Assembly: GCA_964555705.1 (NCBI GenBank) | Contig: CAZKTN010000004.1 | Location: 59,743 to 123,742, forward strand | Source: ZLKRG44 sp964555705 | Lineage (GTDB): Bacteria; Planctomycetota; Phycisphaerae; Phycisphaerales; SM1A02 | Length of the DNA: 64,000 nt | Reading direction: 5' to 3' | Notes under the pieces: generated by a model | What the model was told of the DNA's origin: nothing | What the model saw: only the letters and a program-made list of their open reading frames with translations | Databases searched by the model: none | Part shown: positions 50,328 to 58,894 of the stretch, piece by piece | Layout of the letters: every line of letters starts with the position of its first letter | Position numbering within the stretch: position 1 is the stretch's first letter | Translations under genes and position numbers: made by a program

Positions 50328-52159
50328 CGCGCCGCACGTGCCTGCGCCCACTCGCGCATCCGAAGCTCAAGCACATCAAGCGGCAGGGGTCCGGCCCACA
50401 GCAGGTGGTCATGGAAGGCGCGCAGGTCGAAGCGCTCGCCGAGAGTCGCCTCGCACTCGGCGCGGATCGCCCTGATGCGCAGCTCGCCGATCTTGTAGGC
50501 GAGCGCCTGGCCGGGCCATGAGATGTAGCGGTCGATCTCGCGCTCGATGTTGAGCGGCGAGAGCGCGGTATGGCGTGTCATGTACGCGATCGCATCGTCA
50601 CGCGACATGCCGAGCGCGTGCATTCCCGTGTCCACCACAAGCCTGCACGATCGCCACATCTCGTAGAGAAGCCGGCCGAAGTCGTCATAGGGATCCTCGT
50701 AGAGCCCCATCGGGATGCCAAGCCGCTCGGCGTAGAGCGCCCACCCCTCGATGAACGCGGTCGACTCGACGTCCTGGCGGAACTCGGGCAGTCCCTCGAG
50801 CTCCTGCGAGATCGCGATCTGAAGGTGATGCCCCGGCACGGCCTCGTGCAGCGAGAGCGGCACGATCTCGTAGGTCGGACGCTGGTCGAGCGCATAGGTG
50901 TTTGCGTAGAACCATCCGGGAAGGCCAGCTTTCATGCTGCCCGGCATGTAGTAGGCGGTGGTCTGCTGCGGGGCCATGAAGCGGGGGATCTCGCGCACGC
51001 CGTAAGGCAGCCGCGGGAGCTTGCCGAAGTACTCCGGAAGCAGCGCATCGATTCGCTTGCAGATGTCACGGTACCGGCCCAGCAGCTCCTCGCCGGTGGT
51101 GCAGTAGAAGCGAGGGTCGGTGCGCAGGTAGGCGATGAACGCGGCGCGACGCTCGTGAGCGGGCATCTGCGCTCGTGCGGGATCCGCGGCGTACCAGTCC
51201 GTGCGCGCGATCACCTGGTCCATCTCCAGCAGGATGCGAGCCACCTCAGCGAGGCCGATGGCGTGCACTTCCTTGGGCGTCAGCCCGGTCGTCGTGAATC
51301 GGCGCACGTCGTAGGCGTAGGCCGCTTCACCGTTGGGCGCCTCCGATGCCGCGATCGTCTCGCGGCATGCGGGGATGTAGGTGTCGGCAAGCCACAGCCG
51401 AAGCAGCCCGAGCGACAGCAGCGCACCCTCGCGTGCCCGGTTCACGCGCTCGCGCATGTCGGCGAGCTGCTCCTCGCCGACACCCTGCGGCGGCTTGTCG
51501 AGAGGGCGCTCTAGCTCGCGCAGCCCGCCGCGCTGCACGGCGTCGAACTGCTCGAGCACACCCTGCATGACGACGCGCGGCGGCACGACGCCCTCGTTCA
51601 GTCCGGCCTCGAGCACATCGCGCATGCTGTCGATCGACTCCGAGATGCGGCCGCAGCGGGCCACGTAGTCCTCGAGGTCCTGTGGCGTGCGGATCGGCAC
51701 GCGGTCGGCGAACTGCGGGAACGAGATCTGCGGTCCGCTGCGGTGGGTGACCGGCATCAGCCAGCGGCGGAAGGGGACTGCATCCACGGAGAGCCTGAAC
51801 TGGCGGCGAAGCAGGTCCAGGTCGAGCCGGCGCTCGAGCGGGAGGGAGTCGCGCGAGATGGCCTCGGCGCGGTCGAGGAACAGCTGCATGTCGTGCTGGC
51901 GGGTGGCGATGCCCTTCATCGACGGGTCATGGATGCGGCCCCTCGCGCCCGGCTCGCGTCCTCGGGCGATGGCCCACTCGGGATACTCGAAGTCCATCCA
52001 CCGCTGGTAGTCGGCGAGGAGCTGGTCAAGCTGCTCAGCGGCGGACTCCTGCGCGCCTGCGACGGCATCGCCGTCCGGGAGTGCGGATGCCCCGCAGGCG
52101 GGGCGCATCAGCGCGGCACAGCAGGCAATGCCTACGAGCGTGGGAAGCGCGCGAATCAT
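50324..52159 (-). CDS. DUF885-family predicted zinc peptidase, exported
   Basis: A 611-residue protein with a signal peptide (IRALPTLVGIACCAALMRPACGA). It matches DUF885: 'QQTTAYYMPGSMKAGLPGWFYANTY', 'LSLHEAVPGHHLQIAI' (H438-E439-...-H444-H445, metal site) and 'STAFIEGWALYAERLGIPMGLYEDPYDDFGRLLYEMWRSCRLVVDTG'. Members are thought to be carboxypeptidase-like metalloenzymes, but few have been tested. The stop shares CTAG with the MBL gene. Confidence 0.88.
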   Translation of the reverse strand: MIRALPTLVGIACCAALMRPACGASALPDGDAVAGAQESAAEQLDQLLADYQRWMDFEYPEWAIARGREPGARGRIHDPSMKGIATRQHDMQLFLDRAEAISRDSLPLERRLDLDLLRRQFRLSVDAVPFRRWLMPVTHRSGPQISFPQFADRVPIRTPQDLEDYVARCGRISESIDSMRDVLEAGLNEGVVPPRVVMQGVLEQFDAVQRGGLRELERPLDKPPQGVGEEQLADMRERVNRAREGALLSLGLLRLWLADTYIPACRETIAASEAPNGEAAYAYDVRRFTTTGLTPKEVHAIGLAEVARILLEMDQVIARTDWYAADPARAQMPAHERRAAFIAYLRTDPRFYCTTGEELLGRYRDICKRIDALLPEYFGKLPRLPYGVREIPRFMAPQQTTAYYMPGSMKAGLPGWFYANTYALDQRPTYEIVPLSLHEAVPGHHLQIAISQELEGLPEFRQDVESTAFIEGWALYAERLGIPMGLYEDPYDDFGRLLYEMWRSCRLVVDTGMHALGMSRDDAIAYMTRHTALSPLNIEREIDRYISWPGQALAYKIGELRIRAIRAECEATLGERFDLRAFHDHLLWAGPLPLDVLELRMREWAQARAAR

Positions 52160-52209
52160 GGGTCCTCAAGCGTAGTCCAGCGCGTATCCTCGCACGCCCG
52201 AGCAATGCC

Positions 52210-52680
52210 ATGGGAAGCCTGACTCCCCCCGAAACCGAGATGGGCTACTCGGCGCCGAGCGTGCGCCAGTTCGGCGTCTTCCTCGACAACAAGGTCGGCA
52301 AGCTCCTCGAGCTGCTCAAGATGTTCGAGCAGGACCCGCACATCTCCGTGGCGGCCTTCAGCGTGATGGACTCGAGCGACCACGCGGTGGTGCGCATGAT
52401 CTTCTCGAATGCCGATGCCGCGCGGCACCAGCTCCGGAAGAACGGCTACACGTTCAGCGAGGTCGACCTTCTCGTGGTGGAGCTCGGCCAGGGGCAGTCG
52501 CTGACGACCGTGTGCCTGCACCTGCTTGCGGCTGAGCTCAACATCCGGTTCGCCTATCCGGTGCTCACGCGCGGAGAGGGCGCCGCTCGGATCGCGCTCG
52601 CCGTCGACGACACAACGCTTGCGGGGCAGATCCTCCTTCGCAAGAGGTACGTCGTGCTCGGTGAGGATGACTTGGGCTGA
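52210..52680 (+). CDS. ACT-domain protein
   Basis: A 156-residue protein with two ACT-like halves: 'QFGVFLDNKVGKLLELLKMFEQDPHISVAAFSVMDSSDHAVVRMIF' and 'ELNIRFAYPVLTRGEGAARIALAVDDTTLAGQILL'. ACT domains bind small ligands, often amino acids. No catalytic domain is present, so it is a stand-alone ligand-binding protein of unknown partner. ATG 52210 is taken; MGYSAPSVRQ ten codons later is an alternative. It lies between the DUF885 gene (divergent) and the CDGSH gene (convergent). Confidence 0.8.
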   Translation: MGSLTPPETEMGYSAPSVRQFGVFLDNKVGKLLELLKMFEQDPHISVAAFSVMDSSDHAVVRMIFSNADAARHQLRKNGYTFSEVDLLVVELGQGQSLTTVCLHLLAAELNIRFAYPVLTRGEGAARIALAVDDTTLAGQILLRKRYVVLGEDDLG

Positions 52681-52724
52681 GTGCGGCGCGCGGCCCGTTT
52701 CGGGCCGCACAGGCGACGCGAACG

Positions 52725-52925
52725 TCAGCCCTGAGCCTCGACCCGGGTCAGGTCCTCGCCCTCGTACCGGAAGGTCTTGCCCTCGGGCTCGTCGGCGCAC
52801 TTCTTGTGGGAGCCGTCGCAGAAGGGGAACTTGCGCGAGAGGCCGCACGCGCAGACGAAGACGGGCTTCTCCTGCACCTCGACCTTGATGGGGCCTTTGC
52901 CCTGGAGTGAAACGATGCGTGCCAT
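52725..52925 (-). CDS. CDGSH iron-sulfur domain protein
   Basis: A 66-residue protein with the 2Fe-2S binding signature CACGLSRKFPFCDGSH (three Cys and one His). The N-terminus is IVSLQGKGPIKVEVQEKPV, the C-terminus FRYEGEDLTRVEAQG. Single-CDGSH proteins like this are related to mitoNEET; they may transfer clusters or electrons. It is a small solitary gene 9 nt downstream of the PTPS-like gene. Confidence 0.9.
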   Translation of the reverse strand: MARIVSLQGKGPIKVEVQEKPVFVCACGLSRKFPFCDGSHKKCADEPEGKTFRYEGEDLTRVEAQG

Positions 52926-52934
52926 GGCGCGATG

Positions 52935-53759
52935 CTACGCCTCGACGGTCGCCGAGGTCTTCTCAGTCTCCCACACGGTGACTCGCACGAGCCGGCCGCC
53001 GGCCGCCCGCACAGGCTCCTCGAGCCATCCTCGGCACGCCGCCGCGATGTGCTCGACTGAGGGGATCGTCTGCGCGAACTCGGGCACGTCGAGGTTGAGG
53101 TGCCGGTGATCGATCCTGCGATCCACATGCTCCGACAGGATCTGCGCCAGTTGCGGCATCGCAAACCGGGCGGGATCGGCGAGCGGCACGGCGACTGTCG
53201 CCTCGATGCGGTAGTTGTGCCCGTGCCCGTTGGGGTTGTTGCACTTCCCGAAGAGCGCCCTGTTCGCGGCCTCGTCCAGGCCGGGTGCGTGAAGGCGGTG
53301 CGCAGCCGCGCACTCGATCTGCGCGGTGAGAAGGATGGTGTCTGGCATGTGGGCCTCCCACGAATATGAGTCAAAGGGATTGACGTGAAGCGAAACAGCT
53401 GCGATGCGACGGCCGAGCGCAGATGCCAGCCGGTCGGCAAGCGTCCCCACGACCGCAGCAGGGGTGCCTGCCGATTTGGCAGCGGTTCCGAAATCCGGCC
53501 ACATTGCCGCGCGCAGGAGCGGAGGCAGCTCGGAGCGCACCGCAGCGTCGATCTCGCCGATGGAGATCACGTATCCGGACACCGGATCCGGATTCCCGTC
53601 GATCGAGACCGTGCAGGCGAAGAACGCGCCGAGGGCATCGTGAGAGATATGTCCGGATCGCAAGGAAACGGCGTTCGTGGCGTGATGAGGTTGGGGTGCT
53701 GTACCTGTGTCCCCTGGGGAATGGACTGTCACCCTGACCGTTCGAGAGAGTCGTGTCAT
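52935..53759 (-). CDS. Duplicated 6-pyruvoyl-tetrahydropterin synthase / QueD-like protein, one half degenerate
   Basis: A 274-residue protein. The C-terminal half (~140-274) is a normal PTPS/QueD domain: zinc His H154, H179 and H181 in AHRLHAPG and GHGHNY, catalytic Cys C173 (GKCNNPNGHGH), 'HVDRRIDHRHLNL', and E264 in VTVWETEKTSA. The N-terminal half (~31-135) keeps the outline (GYVISIGEIDAAVRSELPP ... LADRLASALGRRIAAVSLHVNPFDSYSWEA) but has lost the His ligands and the Cys. PTPS-family enzymes work on dihydroneopterin triphosphate (queuosine or biopterin pathways). Start ATG 53759. Confidence 0.85.
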   Translation of the reverse strand: MTRLSRTVRVTVHSPGDTGTAPQPHHATNAVSLRSGHISHDALGAFFACTVSIDGNPDPVSGYVISIGEIDAAVRSELPPLLRAAMWPDFGTAAKSAGTPAAVVGTLADRLASALGRRIAAVSLHVNPFDSYSWEAHMPDTILLTAQIECAAAHRLHAPGLDEAANRALFGKCNNPNGHGHNYRIEATVAVPLADPARFAMPQLAQILSEHVDRRIDHRHLNLDVPEFAQTIPSVEHIAAACRGWLEEPVRAAGGRLVRVTVWETEKTSATVEA

Positions 53760-53903
53760 GGACGAATGCGGATGAATCGCGTGAGGCGTCGCGTCGAAGG
53801 TGCGAAGGGCATCGTGAAAAAAATCGCGAGGCGCTGCTGCCGTTGAGTCACCAAGCTTGCGCTACGGTACGCGCATCAACGTGAGCGTGATCTGTCATTC
53901 GCC

Positions 53904-53931
53904 TTGACATTCGTACTGTGGTTACTACTAT
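53904..53931 (+). promoter_or_regulatory. Near-consensus sigma-70 promoter
   Basis: TTGACA (53904-53909), a 16-nt spacer, TACTAT (53926-53931). Perfect -35 and a good -10 in an AT-richer patch. Transcription should begin near 53938, 20 nt before a terminator hairpin. It is the strongest promoter match I found in the window. Confidence 0.75.
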
Positions 53932-53957
53932 TCCAACATCACTGAGACCCCCGGAAG

Positions 53958-53994
53958 GGCTCGGCGTGAGGCTTGCCTCCGCCGGGCCTTTTTT
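53958..53994 (+). terminator. Intrinsic terminator overlapping a gene start
   Basis: GGCTCGGCG (53958-53966) pairs with CGCCGGGCC (53980-53988, one U-G), an inner GAGG/CCTC pairs around a CTTG tetraloop, and TTTTTT follows (53989-53994). This is a textbook rho-independent terminator on the plus strand. It also contains the GTG start (53966) of the downstream lipoprotein, so it may be an attenuator. With the promoter above it would yield an RNA of about 55 nt. Confidence 0.8.
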
Positions 53995-54766
53995 ATTTGG
54001 TGCGCGCGCCAGTGCATTCATCGCGCTGCTCATGTGCCTGCTTGCGTCATGCGCTCCGCATGCGCCCGCCGATGCGATGCCGGTCACGCAGGATGGGGCG
54101 ATGCAGCTTGCACCTGGAGTGCGCGTTGACCGCACGCGGCGGCAGGTGATCGTCGATGGGATTGTGGTGCTCACGCAGGGATTCCTCGAGCAGCTTGCGT
54201 GCACGCCATCCACGCGCGTCCACGAGTCTCTGATCGCGGTTGACGCAGCCCCGCGCGAGGTGCATGCAGCGCTGCTGCTGGCGGGCCTCGAACCGGGCGA
54301 GCCGGGCAGGTGGCAGGAGGTCGCAGATGGAACTGGGGCGTGGAAGGTCGACCGGGTGCGTCCGACCGGACCGCGCGTCGACGTGTGCGTTCGATGGCGC
54401 GCTCCCGATGGCGATGCGCGCGAGGTGGAGATCCTCGAGTGGGTGCGGCGGGTCGAGCCGTCTGGCGATCCGTCGGCGCCGGCATCCGGCGGTGGGGGAG
54501 CATCGCCGCCCGGACACTTCGTGTTCGCGGGATCGCGCATCCGGCAAAACACGCCCTCGATGGGGGCGGGTGAGCACTACGTGGCGGACATGACGGGATC
54601 GGTTGTGGGGCTCGTGACCTTCGGGGACGAGGTGATCGCGTACGACGAGGTCATCTCCGACAGGGTTGAGGTGGATCCTGCCGCGTGGGTGGCGTGGAGC
54701 GAGCGCATGCCGCCCGAGGGCACGCGCATCGAGCTGCTCATCCGGGCGCACGGCTCGGGTCGATAG
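53966..54766 (+). CDS. Lipoprotein of unknown function, starting inside a terminator hairpin
   Basis: A 266-residue protein. The only start with a ribosome-binding site is GTG 53966: AGGG lies 6 nt upstream. It encodes a basic N-terminus and a hydrophobic stretch (AGPFLFGARASAFIALLMCLLASC) with an LASC lipobox. Residues ~45-130 carry 'VRVDRTRRQVIVDGIVVLTQGFLEQLACTPSTRVHESLIAVDAAPREVHAALLLAGL', a pattern seen in planctomycete YdjY-like domains. The first codons are read through the terminator hairpin and U-tract. ATG 54031 is the only later start and would lose the signal. ruvC follows by 8 nt. Confidence 0.75.
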   Translation: MRLASAGPFLFGARASAFIALLMCLLASCAPHAPADAMPVTQDGAMQLAPGVRVDRTRRQVIVDGIVVLTQGFLEQLACTPSTRVHESLIAVDAAPREVHAALLLAGLEPGEPGRWQEVADGTGAWKVDRVRPTGPRVDVCVRWRAPDGDAREVEILEWVRRVEPSGDPSAPASGGGGASPPGHFVFAGSRIRQNTPSMGAGEHYVADMTGSVVGLVTFGDEVIAYDEVISDRVEVDPAAWVAWSERMPPEGTRIELLIRAHGSGR

Positions 54767-54774
54767 ACGCTGCT

Positions 54775-55257
54775 GTGCGCGTGCTCGGCATCGATCCTGG
54801 ACTCATCCGAACCGGCTACGGCTGCATCGACATTGACCGGCATGGCCGCATCGCTCTCGTCGAGGCCGGCGTGTTCCGGCTCTCTGCGACGAAGCCCGTG
54901 AGCCACAGGCTCAGCCAGCTATGGAGCGACTTGCGCGAGTCGTTCGAGGAGCTCAAGCCTGACCGCGTGGCAGTGGAGCGGATCTTCGTGGACCAGAGGT
55001 ACCTGAAGACCGCCGTGGTGATGGCACACGCGCGCGGCGTTGTGCTGCTCGCGGCGCAGGAGCGCGGGCTTCCGCTCGGCGAGGTTGCACCCGCGCAGGC
55101 GAAGAAGGCGCTGACCGGGAACGGCCGCGCCACCAAGCGGCAAGTGCAGCTCGCTGTCATGGAGTGCTGCGGGCTCGACCGCGCGCCCACCCCGTCCGAT
55201 GTGAGCGATGCGATTGCGATCGCGCTTGCCTACGCGCGCAGGATCCCCGCCCACTGA
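54775..55257 (+). CDS. ruvC: Crossover junction endodeoxyribonuclease RuvC
   Basis: A 160-residue Holliday-junction resolvase from a GTG start: D7 in VLGIDPGLIRTGYG, E68 in DRVAVERIFV, and the C-terminal acidic motif SDVSDAIAIALAYARR. 'GNGRATKRQVQ' is also typical. Length is standard. It lies 8 nt after the lipoprotein gene; ruvA and ruvB are not in the window. Confidence 0.95.
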   Translation: MRVLGIDPGLIRTGYGCIDIDRHGRIALVEAGVFRLSATKPVSHRLSQLWSDLRESFEELKPDRVAVERIFVDQRYLKTAVVMAHARGVVLLAAQERGLPLGEVAPAQAKKALTGNGRATKRQVQLAVMECCGLDRAPTPSDVSDAIAIALAYARRIPAH

Positions 55258-55309
55258 ATGTGGCACCTGCCGCCAGCCGCAGAGGATGTTGCCGCGTCAA
55301 GGGCTGCAG

Positions 55310-56302
55310 TCACCTGCCGGCATGTCCCGCGCCCTCGCCCGCATCATCGTCGCTGCCCACGAGCGGGATCGGCTCGTCGGGGTCTCCGGCCCAATCGGGA
55401 GCGGTCGGTGCCGGCATCGGCACCGGTCCGCGTGCGGGTGGACGTGGCGCGTCCACGCCCGATGGCACCACTGCCGACAGGCCATGAAGCGCATACCGAA
55501 GCGCGAGTGACGCGGCGATGCCGCATGCACCGAGCCCCAGCATGATGGCCGTCATGGAGCTGCTGACGGCAGTGGCTGCCTTGCCTGTCACTGCACCAGT
55601 CCCGATGAGCCACTGGATGCAGATCGGAACGACCGCGAGTGTGCCCACAGGCGCGAGCAGCAGCGCTGCGTGAGCGGCAACGCGCAGTGGCGACACAGCC
55701 TCACGTCGGGCCACGGTGGCGGCGAGCAGTGCGCTCACGCACAGCTGGCCCCCTGTGGCCACGATGAGCAGGACCTGGAGAACGGCTCCGGTCGGCTGCA
55801 GCACCGTCGTGAAGATGCCCACCGAAGCCGCAGCCGTGACAAGGATGGTCGGCGCAGCCAGAGACACCTCGATGACGCAGAGGCCGAGCGCGTGAGGTAC
55901 GGGGTAGGGCATGTAGTCAGCGGCGAGCACCCCGAGCGCGCGCAGTCGCCGCATGCCAACGAGCCTCCAGAACGCAAAGAGGCCGACGACCGCCCACGCG
56001 ACAGGGCCGAGCAGCGGGAGCCAGACGCATCCGGCCCAGAGCAGGATCGTGCCGGCCGCTGCGGTGCCGAGCTCGCTGAAGGCAACTTCCAGCTCCTCGG
56101 CACGCGTCAGCGAGGGTGCGAGTGTCGTGGACGACGCAGGTGCCGCGACGTTGGCCCGTGCCATCCCGCATTCGGGGCACCGCGACCCCACCGCCTGGCC
56201 ACGAAGGTCGTATCCGCAGCCCGGGCAGGGTCTCGCGTCCTCGGAGGCGGCCGGTGGCGGGAAGGGTGACATGCGGGGGCGTACGCCGGACCGGGGCGCC
56301 AT
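55310..56302 (-). CDS. Zinc-ribbon membrane protein, function unknown
   Basis: A 330-residue protein with an N-terminal single zinc ribbon (CPGCGYDLRGQAVGSRCPECGMA) and six or so hydrophobic segments at ~95-270 (TAAAGTILLWAGCVWLPLLGPVAWAVVGLFAFW and others). A Pro-rich acidic tail (PIPLVGSDDDAGEGAGHAGR) ends the chain. The 'CP.CgYdL.G' ribbon is recurrent in Phycisphaerae and is shared in part with the protein at 46288-47175. ATG 56302 has AAGG 6 nt upstream; 56272 is an alternative. Confidence 0.7.
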   Translation of the reverse strand: MAPRSGVRPRMSPFPPPAASEDARPCPGCGYDLRGQAVGSRCPECGMARANVAAPASSTTLAPSLTRAEELEVAFSELGTAAAGTILLWAGCVWLPLLGPVAWAVVGLFAFWRLVGMRRLRALGVLAADYMPYPVPHALGLCVIEVSLAAPTILVTAAASVGIFTTVLQPTGAVLQVLLIVATGGQLCVSALLAATVARREAVSPLRVAAHAALLLAPVGTLAVVPICIQWLIGTGAVTGKAATAVSSSMTAIMLGLGACGIAASLALRYALHGLSAVVPSGVDAPRPPARGPVPMPAPTAPDWAGDPDEPIPLVGSDDDAGEGAGHAGR

Positions 56303-56447
56303 GCGCAACCTTGACGGGTGTGGGCGATCGCCCGGGGCCTCGGTGCGTCCAACAAATTACCGAATCCCATGAATTGGAACGCGAACCGTGTGCCGGCAAA
56401 CCGACTATAAACACATGTTCATGTCGCACCGCTGTTCGGAGTCCCCC

Positions 56448-58811
56448 ATGGCGCGAACGAGTTTCCAGAGTTTCACCCGGTGGTCCACGCACTGCGGCAT
56501 GCGCCTCGTCGCTGCCGCGCTCGCGGTGTGCTGCGCGACACTGCCGGCGCGCGCCGGCGCCGTGGGCGCGCCACGGTCCGTGGATGTGCCCGCGACCGTC
56601 AACCAGTGGAGCGACGAGCTGTGGCGTGCGGCGCAGGCCGATGACATCGCGCGGGTCGAGCAGCTGCTCGCATCGATCCCCGAGGGCCAGAGCGGCGCTG
56701 CCGCATCACTCGCCGCACGGGTGGAGCAGCGGCGCATGCACCAGGGCACGAACGCCACCAAGCGCAGCGAGGAGGCATCGAAGCGCCGGGATGGCGTCGA
56801 GCAGAAACTTGCCGATGGCAAGGTCAGCGCTGCGCTCCTCGATGCGGTCAACCTCAAGTTCCTCCTGCCGCGCGAGCAGTATGCGGCATGGCTGTCCTCG
56901 CCGGCCGCGATGCGACTCGTTGCTTCAGCGGAGAGCACCGCCCGTGATGCCGACGCCGCGGACGACCTGCTGCTCGAGCAGGAGATGCTCTTCCGCCTCA
57001 AGGCACTCTTCGACGATGTGGGCCGGACAGAGACGTACCGCGAGTATGACCGCCGGCTCGACCGCGTGAATCGGCGCGTCTCGCTTGTGGCCGAGTACGC
57101 GCCAAGGGAGCTGCATCGCCTCAGGAAGCTGGCGGCTGCGCGGTCCGACGATGACGAGGACACCGACGAGTTCCCCGACTACAACGAGCTCTTTGGCGAC
57201 GAGTGGCGCGAGCAGCACCGCGGGATCACGCCGCGGATGCTCGACATCGCGCTCCGGCAGGCCGCGAGCGAGCACGTGACCGAGGCTGGCTGGAAGCCGC
57301 TCGTCGACGGCGGCCTCGAGGCGCTCCGGCTAGTGGCCACGACCCCGGCGCTGGCGGAGAACTTCCCGGGCATCCGCGACGCCGCCAAGCGGGACGCGTT
57401 CGTGGCGACGATCGACCGCAGGCGCGAGACGTTGGCGAACCGCCCAGCGGAGTCCGTTGGCCTGTCCTTCTACCGCGAGACGATGCGCGAGTTGCTCGCC
57501 GTGAACCAGGACACCGTCGCGCTGCCCGATGAGGTGCTGGTGCAGCAGTTCGGCGAGGGAGCGACGACGCAGCTCTCCAAGGACTTCGAGGATGACTACT
57601 CGGAGATCATCTGGCCTGAGCGCCTTCGGCGGTTCCGCCAGTCGATCGACGGCAACTTCGTGGGCGTGGGAATCCTGATCCGCCACAACGACAAGCGCGA
57701 CGTGATGATCGTGAATCCGCTTGAGGGTTCGCCAGCGTCGCGGATGGGTGTTCGCCCAGGCGACCGCATTGCCGCCGTCGACGGGAAGCCAACGGACGGA
57801 TGGAGCCTCAATCGCGCGGTCGACTCGATCACGGGTCCTGCGGGAAAGCCCGTCACGCTGTCGCTGCGGCGCGATGATGTCGATGAGCCAATCGACGTGT
57901 CGCTCGTGCGCGAGACGATCAAGATGCGCTCCGTCAACGGGTGGTGGAAGCGCGGCCTCGACCAGCGCGGCAACCCGGTATGGGACTGGTGGCTCGACGC
58001 ACAGGCGGGCATCGGCTACGTGCGCCTGACGAGCTTCAACGAGGACAGCCTCGACGACTTCATGGACGCCATCCGCGCGATGAAGCGCGAGCGACCGCTC
58101 AATGGCCTTGTGCTTGACCTGCGCGGCAATCCCGGCGGCCTGCTCAAGTCCGCGGTGGGTTTCACGAACCTTTTCGTGGACCGCGGCCCGATCGTCTCGG
58201 TCCAGGACCGGGACGGCAGGCGCATCGCGGCCGTCGAGGCGGAGCCCAACCGTGCGCCTCTCGCCGGCCTTCCGCTCGTGGTGCTGATCAATTCAGGCTC
58301 CGCCAGCGCAAGCGAGATCGTGGCCGGCAGCCTTCAGGCGAACGCTGCCGCGCTCGTCGTCGGCGAGCGCAGCTTCGGCAAGGGATCGGTCCAGACCGTC
58401 CAGCCAGTGAAGGACGGCGCGAACGAGGCGGCGGTGAAGGTGACGACGCAGTACTACGTGCTCCCTGCGCTTCCGGGCGAGTCTGCGGGGCGGCTGGTGC
58501 ACCGGCGGGCCACAAGCGATGACTGGGGCGTCAACCCTGACCTGCTCGTGGAGACGTCGCCTGACCAGTTCGAGTCGCTCACCCAGATCCGGCTCAGGGC
58601 TGACAGCCTCGACGAGGGCGAGCGTGACCTGATGACGGTGGATGTGCGCCCCGACATCGAGGACCTGCTCGTCAAGGGTGTCGATCCGCAGCTGGAAATG
58701 GGGCTTCTCGTGCTCAAGGGGCGTGTGCTAAGGGACATCGAGAGCCGCCACCTTGCGCAGGCCGCCTCCGCCGAGCAGGACCCCTCCGGATCCCGAGGCA
58801 AGGCGAACTGA
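56448..58811 (+). CDS. Tail-specific (S41) protease with PDZ domain
   Basis: A 787-residue exported protease. After a signal peptide (MRLVAAALAVCCATLPARAGA) comes an N-terminal helical region (~60-400). A PDZ domain (~400-500: MIVNPLEGSPASRMGVRPGDRIAAVDGKPTDGW) and the S41 domain (~520-700) follow, with serine in LINSGSASASEIVAGSLQ and lysine in 'GERSFGKGSVQTV'. These enzymes clip C-terminal tails in the periplasm. ATG 56448 has GGAG 6 nt upstream; two upstream in-frame ATGs also exist, and TATAAA at 56406-56411 could be a -10. Confidence 0.9.
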   Translation: MARTSFQSFTRWSTHCGMRLVAAALAVCCATLPARAGAVGAPRSVDVPATVNQWSDELWRAAQADDIARVEQLLASIPEGQSGAAASLAARVEQRRMHQGTNATKRSEEASKRRDGVEQKLADGKVSAALLDAVNLKFLLPREQYAAWLSSPAAMRLVASAESTARDADAADDLLLEQEMLFRLKALFDDVGRTETYREYDRRLDRVNRRVSLVAEYAPRELHRLRKLAAARSDDDEDTDEFPDYNELFGDEWREQHRGITPRMLDIALRQAASEHVTEAGWKPLVDGGLEALRLVATTPALAENFPGIRDAAKRDAFVATIDRRRETLANRPAESVGLSFYRETMRELLAVNQDTVALPDEVLVQQFGEGATTQLSKDFEDDYSEIIWPERLRRFRQSIDGNFVGVGILIRHNDKRDVMIVNPLEGSPASRMGVRPGDRIAAVDGKPTDGWSLNRAVDSITGPAGKPVTLSLRRDDVDEPIDVSLVRETIKMRSVNGWWKRGLDQRGNPVWDWWLDAQAGIGYVRLTSFNEDSLDDFMDAIRAMKRERPLNGLVLDLRGNPGGLLKSAVGFTNLFVDRGPIVSVQDRDGRRIAAVEAEPNRAPLAGLPLVVLINSGSASASEIVAGSLQANAAALVVGERSFGKGSVQTVQPVKDGANEAAVKVTTQYYVLPALPGESAGRLVHRRATSDDWGVNPDLLVETSPDQFESLTQIRLRADSLDEGERDLMTVDVRPDIEDLLVKGVDPQLEMGLLVLKGRVLRDIESRHLAQAASAEQDPSGSRGKAN

Positions 58812-58820
58812 GCAACGCGT

Positions 58821-58855
58821 TTGCCGGGGAGGGGGCGGATCCCCTATAACTAGGG
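58821..58855 (+). promoter_or_regulatory. Promoter with overlapping inverted repeat upstream of pdhA
   Basis: TTGCCG (58821-58826), an 18-nt spacer, TATAAC (58845-58850). The -10 lies within the inverted repeat CCCTA-TAAC-TAGGG (58842-58855), a possible repressor site. A second hairpin, GCCAGC-TCAG-GCTGGC (58870-58885), ends just before the GGAG ribosome-binding site (58886-58889) of pdhA. Confidence 0.5.
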
Positions 58856-58894
58856 ACTCGCCTTCAGCAGCCAGCTCAGGCTGGCGGAGTCCTC

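Noticed and set aside
53816..53822. A7 run as a minus-strand terminator or slippery site
   Set aside because: No hairpin precedes it on the minus strand, and it lies upstream of the PTPS-like start, not within a gene.
53760..53903. tRNA or other structured RNA upstream of the TTGACA promoter
   Set aside because: I found no cloverleaf, no TTC loop and no conserved anticodon arm.
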